From an uncultured Ruminiclostridium sp. (GTDB lineage: Bacteria; Bacillota; Clostridia; Oscillospirales; Ruminococcaceae), in NCBI GenBank assembly GCA_910588335.1, contig CAJUQV010000027.1, positions 1-41,734 on the forward strand: a stretch of DNA of 41,734 bases, written 5' to 3'. Shown here piece after piece: positions 8,452-15,139 of the stretch. A program made the position numbers and the translations under genes. The first letter of the stretch is position 1. Each line of letters starts with the position of its first letter. Below the pieces are notes generated by a model. The model was not told the origin of the DNA. It did not search any database and worked only from the letters and a program-made list of their open reading frames with translations.

Positions 8452-8551
8452 CTCTTTTATAACTGTTGGTATAAAGAGGCCGTTTCCGATCATTGAGGGT
8501 TCGCGGCAAAAGCCGTAAATATAAAACCCTGCGAGGCACCCTCCGACAATG
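8452..8551 (+). promoter_or_regulatory. Structured leader RNA, candidate riboswitch, upstream of an ECF transporter gene
   Basis: Two elements are visible. First comes a hairpin pairing CTCTTTTATA with TATAAAGAG (about 8452-8479). Next is a multi-branched fold: P1 CATTG/CAATG (8491-8495 with 8547-8551); P2 AGGGTT/AACCCT (8496-8501 with 8525-8530), capped by CGGC-AAAA-GCCG (8504-8515); and P3 GAGG/CCTC (8533-8536 with 8540-8543). The fold ends 11 nt before the AAAGGAG ribosome binding site, the place for a translational switch. I do not recognise the TPP, FMN, THF or preQ1 consensus in it. Confidence 0.45.
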
Positions 8552-8574
8552 GGGCTTCAGCAAAGGAGAAAATT

Positions 8575-9201
8575 ATGTCAACAAATGAAAAAAACATTGC
8601 GGCGGTCAATAACGCCGCGGCGTCTGCAAAAAGATTTGACGCCAAACGTCTTACGGGCGTCGGTCTTTTAACCGCTCTTGTGGTAGTGCTTCAGTTAGTG
8701 GCGCTCGCCATAAGGCCGACCGGATTTTTTAACATCACTCTCTGCCTTGTACCGATAGTAGTAGGCGCTGCGCTGTACGGTGTAAAGGCGGGAGCATGGC
8801 TTGGATTCGTGTTCGGCGTTATAGTTACCATAACCGACTCAGCGGCGTTTATGGTAATAAACGCCCCCGCCACTATAGCGGTTTGTGTACTTAAAGGCTT
8901 ATTGGCCGGCTTGGCGGCAAGCGTTGTTTACAGTCTGCTGGAAAAGAAAAATCTTTTTGCCGCTACAATTACTGCGGCAGCAGTATGCCCGATTGTAAAT
9001 ACCGGCGTATTCGCTTTAGGCTGCTTCGCTTTCTTTATGCCCACTATAGCCGAGTGGGGTGCGGCTGCGGGTATTGAAAATGCCGTATTTTATCTTTTTG
9101 CTTTCGTTATAGGAACCAACTTCTTTTTGGAGCTGGCGGTAAATCTCTTGCTCAGCTCGGTAATAGTTACTATCATTAAGTTAGGAAAGCGAAATAAATA
9201 A
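8575..9201 (+). CDS. ECF transporter S component, candidate pantothenate-specific
   Basis: The 208-residue, very hydrophobic protein has about six membrane helices after a short N-terminal tail (to residue about 28) with the sequence KRLTGVGLLTALVVVLQ. S components capture a vitamin or metal outside the membrane and work with a shared energising module (EcfA, EcfA' and EcfT), which is not in this window. Substrate cannot be read directly. The position after coaX makes pantothenate (PanT-like) the best guess; other vitamins remain possible. The ribosome binding site AAAGGAG lies 6 nt before the ATG. A long leader with its own promoter precedes the gene, so it need not be co-transcribed with coaX. 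Confidence 0.8.
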   Translation: MSTNEKNIAAVNNAAASAKRFDAKRLTGVGLLTALVVVLQLVALAIRPTGFFNITLCLVPIVVGAALYGVKAGAWLGFVFGVIVTITDSAAFMVINAPATIAVCVLKGLLAGLAASVVYSLLEKKNLFAATITAAAVCPIVNTGVFALGCFAFFMPTIAEWGAAAGIENAVFYLFAFVIGTNFFLELAVNLLLSSVIVTIIKLGKRNK

Positions 9202-9217
9202 CCGTAAAAATTTATAA

Positions 9218-9258
9218 AACAACAGGGCGTAATTAAATTTACGCCCCTGTTGTTGTTT
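9218..9258 (+). terminator. Terminator after the ECF S-component gene
   Basis: The stem AACAACA-GGGCGTAA / TTACGCCC-TGTTGTT has a short AT loop and one bulged C. Only a weak T-rich tract follows. It lies between the S-component stop and the mfd start. Confidence 0.7.
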
Positions 9259-9286
9259 CTGATAAACGAAAGGACAACGCATAAAA

Positions 9287-12200
9287 ATGGAATACTTCTC
9301 AAAGCTCGCCCAAAATCTGCCGGAATTTGTCCGCGCCGAAAAAGCAATGAAAAATCCCTCCCGTCCCTCTCTGGTGACGGGTCTTGCGGGCATACACAAG
9401 GCGCACCTCCTGTCCCGTCTCGCCTACTGCGGCGAAGCGCCCGTATTGGTCATAACCAAATCGGAAGCTGACGCGGCAAAGCTGACGGCGGATATAAATA
9501 CCTTAAGCGGCAGAGAAACCGCTCTCTTGTTTCCCGCCAAGGATATGACATTGGGAGACGCGGAGGCAGTGTCGGGAGAATACACAAGAAAAAGAATAGA
9601 GGTTCTGTACCGTCTCTCCGAGGGAAGTATACCCATGGCTGTCTGTTCCCCCGACTCCGCCATACAGCTCACATTGTCCAAAAAACAAATCAGGGAAAAT
9701 TCGGTGACCCTGAAAAAAGGCTCGGAGCACGATCTGCCAAGGCTTGTGGAAAAGCTTTCGGCAGCGGGCTTCGCACGCTTTGACGCGGTGGAAGGACGCG
9801 GTCAGATATCGGTGCGCGGTTCCATTCTGGACATTTTTCCCGTAAACAGCGATAAACCCGTGAGAATAGAGTTCTGGGACGACGAAATAGACAGAATGTC
9901 CTATTTCGAAACGGAAACTCAGCGCCGTACCGACGACATAGACGAAATAAGAATAGCACCCAACACCGAGCAGCTTTGCGGCAGCGACGAACTTGCGGAA
10001 AAAATCAAAGAGCTTATAGCGAAGCAGAAGGGGAAAAACGCGGAAAAAGCGATAAAAAAGCTTAACAGGGATATAGAAAGGCTTAAAGGCGGACTTACCC
10101 TTATGGGAGACAAATACTTCCCACTGTGCTGCGAAAATCCCGAAAGCATATTTGATTATGTAAAAACCGTTGTGGTTTGTGAAAATACGGGCTGTAACGA
10201 AAACCTGCGCGCCGCCTTCGCCCAGCATACCGAGGAGCTTAAAACTCTTTTTGAGGAAGGCACGCTGTGCAAAGGACTTGACCTGTATTGCCTCACAAAA
10301 GGCGAATATGCCGAAAAGCTTCACGAAAAATTAAGACTCTATCTGGACAATTTTATAAGGGGCGGCGGCATTGAGCTGGATCAGATCATTCCCATGCAGG
10401 CCAATTCCGTTTCCCTCTGGGGCGGCGAGTACGGAGTTTTAAAAGAACAGCTTTCCGATTACACAAACGGCGGCTATTCCGTGGCCATATTCGCGGGCAC
10501 CGAAAAGGCGGGAAAGACCTTGGCGGAGGATCTGAACACCGACGGCTTCAGAGCGGATTATTCCCCCAACAGCAACAAATCGGTAAAGGGAGTAATAACG
10601 ATTCTTCCCGGAATGCTTTCCGCGGGCTTCGACTATCCCGACGCGAAATACGTATGCTTGTCCCATACTGCCGTGACGAGCATCAAAAAAAGCGCCCCCA
10701 AAAGAAAAAAAGCGGAAATAATCAACTCCTTAGACGAAATAGCGGCGGGAGATCTGGTAGTGCATAACACCTACGGAATCGGCGTTTTTGAGGGCGTGGA
10801 AAACATAAGGGACGGCGGTGTAAGCAAGGATTATATCAAGATAAAGTACGCGGGCACCGACGTACTTTATGTACCGGTAACTCAACTTGATATGATATCC
10901 CGCTATATAGGAAGCGCGGATTTAACAACCGTAAAGCTGTCCAAGCTGCACACTGATCAGTGGCAGAAGGCGAAAACAAAAGCCAAGGCGGCGGCAAAGG
11001 AAATGGCGAAGGAGCTTACCGAGCTTTACGCCAAGCGCTTAAAAAGTAAAGGCTTCGCTTTTTCTCCCGACAGCAGGGAACAGGAGGAGTTTGAAAACCG
11101 CTTCAACTACGTGGAGACCGACGACCAGTTGAGGTGCGCCGCCGAAATAAAATCGGATATGGAAAAAGCTTCGCCTATGGACAGACTGCTCTGCGGCGAC
11201 GTAGGCTTCGGAAAAACCGAGGTGGCTCTGCGCGGCGCCTTCAAGTGCGTAAACGACGGTAAGCAGTGCGCGCTTCTTTGCCCTACGACAGTGCTCGCGT
11301 GGCAGCATTATCAGACGGTGCTGAGGAGAATGGAGGGCTATCCGATAAAAGTAGCCTTATTGTCACGCTTCGTTACGGCAAAAGAGCAGAAAAAGACTCT
11401 GGAAAACCTGAAAAAAGGCACGGTGGACATAGTTATAGGCACTCACCGTCTTGTACAGAAGGATGTTGAATTCAAGGATCTGGGTCTGGTAATAATCGAC
11501 GAGGAACAAAGATTCGGAGTTGCTCACAAGGAACGCTTTAAGGAAATGTTTTCGGGGGTAGACATTTTAACCTTGTCCGCAACGCCCATTCCCCGCACAT
11601 TGAATATGGCAATGACGGGCATAAGAGATATGAGCGTTTTGGAAACCCCTCCGCAAGACAGGCAGCCTATTACAACATATGTGATGGAGCACGACTGGGG
11701 CATAGTTGCCTCCGCCATAAGCAAGGAGCTGCGCCGAAACGGTCAGGCGTACTATATTCATAATCGTGTGGAAAGCATCACCAACTGTGCTGCAAAGCTT
11801 CACGAGCTTGTTCCCGAAGCCTCAATAGGAATCGCTCACGGAAAAATGGAGGAGGACGAGCTTCTGGAAGTATGGAGCAGGCTTTTAAACGGCGAAATAA
11901 ATCTTCTGGTCTGCACCACTCTAATTGAAACGGGTGTGGATGTACCCAACTGCAACACCCTGATAATCGAGGGGGCTGAAAATATGGGGCTTGCGCAGCT
12001 TCACCAGCTAAGGGGCAGAGTGGGCAGAACAAACAGGCGCGCTTTCGCCTATTTTACCTTTAAAAGGGGAAAAGTTCTGTCCGAGGTGGCGACAAAAAGG
12101 CTGGACGCCATACGGGAATTTACAAAATTCGGAAGCGGTTTCCGCATAGCCATGAGAGACCTTGAAATACGCGGAGCCGGCTCTATTTTAGGAGCAAGCC

Positions 12201-12754
12201 AGTCGGGACACCTTACCGCGGTCGGCTATGATATGTATCTTAAGCTGCTGGACGAAGCGGTAAAGGAACAAGGGCTTGACGAAAACGCAAAAGTCCCCGA
12301 AGCGGCAAAAGAGTGTCTTGTGGACATAAAGATAAACGCCTATATTCCCGAAAGTTATATACCAAGCTCCGCCCAGCGCATTACCTGTTACCGCAAAATT
12401 GCCTCGATAAAGAATGAACAGGATATGCTAGACGTAACCGACGAGCTTATAGACCGCTACGGCGACGTACCCAAATCGGTTTACGGGCTTGTAAAGATAG
12501 CCCTTTTAAGAACAAGAGCGGAAAAAGCCAAAATAGAAGAAATAGTTCAGAGCGGGAACAATCTTCTGTTCTATACCGAAAAGCCGGATATTGAAATGAT
12601 AGGAAAATGCGTCGACGCCATGAATGACAGGGTGGCTCTAAATATGACGGGAAGGGTGAATATCAGGGTCGGAATCGACGGCGATCCGCTGGAATGTCTA
12701 AGTGAATTTTTAGACAACTATTGCAGGGATAGAAGCAATTCAAATAAGCTATAG
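9287..12754 (+). CDS. mfd: Transcription-repair coupling factor Mfd
   Basis: Mfd removes RNA polymerase stalled at DNA lesions and recruits UvrA, using ATP-driven translocation on DNA. The 1155-residue length is normal. Visible parts in order: the UvrB-like N-terminal region, including GRGQISVRGSILDIFPV (about residues 173-189); the polymerase-interacting CarD-like domain (about 482-543, AAGDLVVHNTYGIGVFEG); and the translocase with Walker A GDVGFGKTEVA (about 637-647). The translocase continues with DEEQRFGV (about 739), LSATPIPRTLNMAM and the arginine-finger region LRGRVGRTNR. The C-terminal TRCF domain ends the protein. The only good ATG (9287) has its AAGGA rather far upstream (12 nt). 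A strong terminator follows. Confidence 0.97.
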   Translation: MEYFSKLAQNLPEFVRAEKAMKNPSRPSLVTGLAGIHKAHLLSRLAYCGEAPVLVITKSEADAAKLTADINTLSGRETALLFPAKDMTLGDAEAVSGEYTRKRIEVLYRLSEGSIPMAVCSPDSAIQLTLSKKQIRENSVTLKKGSEHDLPRLVEKLSAAGFARFDAVEGRGQISVRGSILDIFPVNSDKPVRIEFWDDEIDRMSYFETETQRRTDDIDEIRIAPNTEQLCGSDELAEKIKELIAKQKGKNAEKAIKKLNRDIERLKGGLTLMGDKYFPLCCENPESIFDYVKTVVVCENTGCNENLRAAFAQHTEELKTLFEEGTLCKGLDLYCLTKGEYAEKLHEKLRLYLDNFIRGGGIELDQIIPMQANSVSLWGGEYGVLKEQLSDYTNGGYSVAIFAGTEKAGKTLAEDLNTDGFRADYSPNSNKSVKGVITILPGMLSAGFDYPDAKYVCLSHTAVTSIKKSAPKRKKAEIINSLDEIAAGDLVVHNTYGIGVFEGVENIRDGGVSKDYIKIKYAGTDVLYVPVTQLDMISRYIGSADLTTVKLSKLHTDQWQKAKTKAKAAAKEMAKELTELYAKRLKSKGFAFSPDSREQEEFENRFNYVETDDQLRCAAEIKSDMEKASPMDRLLCGDVGFGKTEVALRGAFKCVNDGKQCALLCPTTVLAWQHYQTVLRRMEGYPIKVALLSRFVTAKEQKKTLENLKKGTVDIVIGTHRLVQKDVEFKDLGLVIIDEEQRFGVAHKERFKEMFSGVDILTLSATPIPRTLNMAMTGIRDMSVLETPPQDRQPITTYVMEHDWGIVASAISKELRRNGQAYYIHNRVESITNCAAKLHELVPEASIGIAHGKMEEDELLEVWSRLLNGEINLLVCTTLIETGVDVPNCNTLIIEGAENMGLAQLHQLRGRVGRTNRRAFAYFTFKRGKVLSEVATKRLDAIREFTKFGSGFRIAMRDLEIRGAGSILGASQSGHLTAVGYDMYLKLLDEAVKEQGLDENAKVPEAAKECLVDIKINAYIPESYIPSSAQRITCYRKIASIKNEQDMLDVTDELIDRYGDVPKSVYGLVKIALLRTRAEKAKIEEIVQSGNNLLFYTEKPDIEMIGKCVDAMNDRVALNMTGRVNIRVGIDGDPLECLSEFLDNYCRDRSNSNKL

Positions 12755-12757
12755 TGT

Positions 12758-12821
12758 TTGGGGTGCAATCTTTAATCAATTTTACAGCTTGATTAAAGAT
12801 TGCACCCCAATACTATTTTTT
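12758..12821 (+). terminator. mfd terminator built from the TTAATCAA palindrome
   Basis: A perfect 22-bp stem (TTGGGGTGCAATC... with its complement, 12758-12810, 9-nt loop) is followed by a T run at 12815-12820. The inner part, TTTAATCAA-loop-TTGATTAAA, is the dispersed palindrome also seen at 2133 and 13335. Confidence 0.8.
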
Positions 12822-13055
12822 GTCATCCATATTATTTGTTTATACCTTGATCGAAAATCAGTTGAAAACGTAAAGCATTTTTTGCAAAAAAGTATTATTT
12901 CAAAACACTTTTCACAAAAAATTGCGCGAAAAATGTTGTTTTTTGTAGAAATTTCCGTTTTTTTAAATTATTTTCAAAAAAGATGTAACAAAACCGCACT
13001 TTCCGGATTTTATATTACGGAAGGATCAAATTTTGGATTTCTTCCAGTTTATCCA
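12822..13055. other. AT-rich gene-free stretch
   Basis: This stretch is rich in A and T runs (many TTTTTT and AAAAAA). The only open frame (12789-13064) has a low-complexity Phe/Lys/Ile composition and starts inside the mfd terminator, so I do not call a gene. Confidence 0.6.
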
Positions 13056-13090
13056 GATCTTTAATCAAAACATAGACCGGATTAAAGATC
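13056..13090. repeat. Palindrome GATCTTTAATC / GATTAAAGATC
   Basis: An 11-bp stem with a 13-nt loop, related to the TTTAATCAA repeat family. It has no T tract, so it is probably a repeat and not a terminator. Confidence 0.5.
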
Positions 13091-13093
13091 GGT

Positions 13094-13214
13094 ATTACTT
13101 ATACCTCGGAAGCAGGCGAAACTGTCGTTTCAAAAACGCTTATTGGCATTGCGTGGGAAAAACTTGTAATCAAGTTGAAACGACAGTTTCGTCGGCTTCT
13201 GCGGTATGAGTAAT
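13094..13214. repeat. Large imperfect inverted repeat, two 40-bp arms
   Basis: The left arm (13094-13133) and right arm (13175-13214) are near-perfect complements; the inner 17 bp (CGAAACTGTCGTTTCAA) are exact. They surround a 41-bp centre. The element has no ORF and no T tract. It may be a small palindromic mobile element or a structured RNA. Confidence 0.6.
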
Positions 13215-13222
13215 TCCAACGG

Positions 13223-13276
13223 AACACGGAAAGCTGTAATCCCCTTTGTTAATGCGGGATTGCGGCTTTCCGTGTT
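13223..13276. repeat. Hairpin AACACGGAAAGC / GCTTTCCGTGTT
   Basis: A 12-bp outer stem encloses an inner stem AATCCC / GGGATT. It lies directly after the large inverted repeat and is followed by a weak T-containing sequence. It could be a terminator remnant or part of the same structured element. Confidence 0.5.
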
Positions 13277-13334
13277 TTGTGAGTATTTTATACTATCCCT
13301 TTTAAAAATGTTGGATTAGTGTTTTGGGTGTGAT

Positions 13335-13361
13335 TTTAATCAAGTTTACAACTTGATTAAA
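13335..13361. repeat. Palindrome TTTAATCAAG / CTTGATTAAA
   Basis: A 10-bp perfect stem with loop TTTACAA; the loop nearly matches that of the mfd terminator palindrome (TTTTACAGC). It stands about 20 bp after the stop of the minus-strand gene 13384-13932. Confidence 0.55.
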
Positions 13362-13383
13362 TATTGATATTAGCATATTCTTT

Positions 13384-13932
13384 TTATGCGTTATCGGTCG
13401 TTTCTTTTTCCTGCCGTTCCTCTGCGGTTTCCAGCTTTTTCCTCACCGAATGGGGAACCCCGAAATTGATATTGTAAACCGTTTCCTCCGACGGTGTGAA
13501 AAGCACCGTTACCTTTCCGTATTTTTCATGCTCTGCGTCCAGATACCACATATTCCTGCCGGTGGCGTCGCTTGCCATAACCGTGGCGTTGGCGCCGGGA
13601 TCCGATTTTCCCGTGTATTCACCCCAGCTCTTTACGGTGTTGAGCTTAACCGTAATAAGCCTTTTGCGCTTTCTCTTTCCCGAAATTTTATCAATATCCA
13701 AGTCATTGTTGGTAACTATATACTCATATTCGGTAAAAGTGCCGCTTAAAAGAAGATATGCCAAGTAGCACGCCCCCGCCGCTATTATGAGCAGCATGGG
13801 AAAACCGAAAAGTATCATAGCGCCCACACATATGAATACCACAACCGAAGTAAGAAAACATATAAGTATCCTTAAAAATATATCCTTCGGCTCGCTGAGC
13901 TTGCGAATAAGCTGTTCGTTGTAATGATCCAT
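13384..13932 (-). CDS. Small membrane protein, DUF6106-like
   Basis: The 182-residue protein (from ATG 13932, MDHYNEQLIRKLSEPKDIFL) has two membrane helices close together (about residues 19-40 and 42-62). A soluble domain with an EYEYIVTNNDLDIDKISGKRKRKRL stretch follows, split here for length only, and then a charged tail. The arrangement resembles clostridial DUF6106 or PH-like membrane proteins, but the function is unknown. I chose ATG 13932 and not the upstream TTG at 14034, because everything upstream of 13956 is a MITE that happens to stay in frame. A weak ribosome binding site (AAGGGA) remains upstream. The MITE separates the gene from its original promoter. Confidence 0.75.
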   Translation of the reverse strand: MDHYNEQLIRKLSEPKDIFLRILICFLTSVVVFICVGAMILFGFPMLLIIAAGACYLAYLLLSGTFTEYEYIVTNNDLDIDKISGKRKRKRLITVKLNTVKSWGEYTGKSDPGANATVMASDATGRNMWYLDAEHEKYGKVTVLFTPSEETVYNINFGVPHSVRKKLETAEERQEKETTDNA

Positions 13933-13955
13933 TGTTCTGTTTCCCTTCGCTTTAT

Positions 13956-14135
13956 TTAAGGCAACACCGCGCAAAGACCGCGCTGCGCGCTTTGCTGCGA
14001 ATACGCTTGCATCTTTTCCGTCATTTTTGCTCAAAACTCCTTGAAATACGCCGGTATTTCCGCATCGTTTCGGACAATCTGACGAAAAAGCCGGCTACGC
14101 GTCTGCATGACAATCTTTGTGCGATATTGCCTTAA
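13956..14135. mobile_element. 180-bp MITE with IS5-type terminal inverted repeats
   Basis: The ends TTAAGGCAACACCGCGCAAAGA and TCTTTGTGCGATATTGCCTTAA, both written here on the plus strand, are about 85% complementary. They match the ends of the IS at 40001-41125 (TTAAGGCAACACCGCACAA). The element encodes no transposase. Its right 70 bp recur at 18698-18767 with about 90% identity. TTAA at each outer end is either a target duplication or part of the repeat. It is inserted 24 bp upstream of the start codon of the minus-strand gene 13384-13932. Confidence 0.85.
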
Positions 14136-14218
14136 TTATACCATGATTTCACATAAAAAACAAGCGCGGAAAAAATTTTTTCATTCGTGAAAATATAGCG
14201 AAATCTTATGTTTATACC

Positions 14219-14247
14219 TTGCTTTTTATGTGGGCGTATGATATACT
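14219..14247 (+). promoter_or_regulatory. Sigma-A promoter of the ABC transporter operon
   Basis: TTGCTT (14219-14224), a 17-bp spacer and TATACT (14242-14247). The leader of about 145 nt has one weak hairpin (CGTAC / GTACG at about 14314-14334) and no other feature that I recognise. Confidence 0.65.
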
Positions 14248-14397
14248 TTATTTTATAGAATATCGGAGTAGTTTATTTTACAGCAAGTTTGTTTCCATTT
14301 GCCTTTATAGGGTGCATTTTTGCGTACCGCTGCCCGTCATGTACGATTTTTAAAAAACGTTTTCAGATAACTTTAATTTTCAGAGGGTTGATAAAAA

Positions 14398-15099
14398 ATG
14401 AGCTTTGTACAGTTAAAAGACGTATGTAAACGCTATAAAGTGGGGGAAGTAACCATATCCGCCGCCGACAAAATAGAATTTTCCATAGAAAAGGGCGAGC
14501 TGGCAATTATTTTAGGGCCGTCGGGATCGGGCAAAACCACCGTTCTCAACCTTCTCGGCGGAATGGATACCGCCGATGAAGGAGAAATTTCCGTGGACGG
14601 AAACGACATTGCCAAGTACAGCCGAAAAAAACTGATAGGCTACCGAAGGAATGAGATAGGCTTCGTGTTCCAGTTTTATAATCTGATACCCAATCTTACC
14701 GCAAAAGAAAACGTGGAACTGGCGGCTCAGACCTGTACCGATGTTATCCCCGCCGAGGAGATACTTACCAGCGTCGGACTTGGAGAAAGACTGGATAATT
14801 TTCCCTCACAGCTTTCCGGCGGAGAGCAGCAGAGGGTTGCCATCGCCCGCGCATTGGCCAAAAAGCCGAAGCTTCTGCTTTGCGACGAGCCTACCGGCGC
14901 ACTGGATTACAACACCGGAAAGCTTATACTTAAGCTGCTTCAGGACACCTGCCGCAAAAGCGGCATGACGGTTATTTTAGTCACGCATAACTCCGCTATC
15001 GCTCCGATGGCGGACAGGATAATTTATCTGAAAAACAGCAGGGTTAGCCGCTTCGAACTTAACGGCTCTCCTACTCCGGTTGAAGAGATAGAGTGGTAA
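14398..15099 (+). CDS. ABC transporter ATP-binding protein (MacB/LolD type)
   Basis: The 233-residue ATPase powers the large FtsX-type permease encoded next. It has Walker A GPSGSGKTT at residues 40-48, the Q-loop in FVFQFYNLIPN, the signature LSGGEQQRVAIARAL (from about 139), Walker B LLLCDEPTGALD (about 159-170), and the H-loop VTHN. Closest relatives are the ATPases of MacB-, LolCDE- and BceAB-like exporters, which drive mechanical work across the membrane and not classical import. The ribosome binding site is GAGGG upstream of the ATG. The permease start follows by 40 bp, so the two form an operon. Confidence 0.93.
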   Translation: MSFVQLKDVCKRYKVGEVTISAADKIEFSIEKGELAIILGPSGSGKTTVLNLLGGMDTADEGEISVDGNDIAKYSRKKLIGYRRNEIGFVFQFYNLIPNLTAKENVELAAQTCTDVIPAEEILTSVGLGERLDNFPSQLSGGEQQRVAIARALAKKPKLLLCDEPTGALDYNTGKLILKLLQDTCRKSGMTVILVTHNSAIAPMADRIIYLKNSRVSRFELNGSPTPVEEIEW

Positions 15100-15139
15100 A
15101 ATAAAGAGACAGAATGGTAAGAAACAGAGGTTGTTTTTA

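Noticed and set aside
8437..8574. THF, TPP, FMN or preQ1 riboswitch
   Set aside because: None of the conserved core sequences of these classes that I know is present; described as an unknown structured leader.
12789..13064. 91-codon open frame after mfd
   Set aside because: It starts inside the mfd terminator, has no ribosome binding site and a low-complexity Phe/Lys composition.
13384..14034. Longer 216-residue version of the DUF6106-like protein
   Set aside because: The extra 34 residues are encoded by the MITE; the ATG at 13932 matches the start of the conserved-looking sequence. Kept only as a finding.
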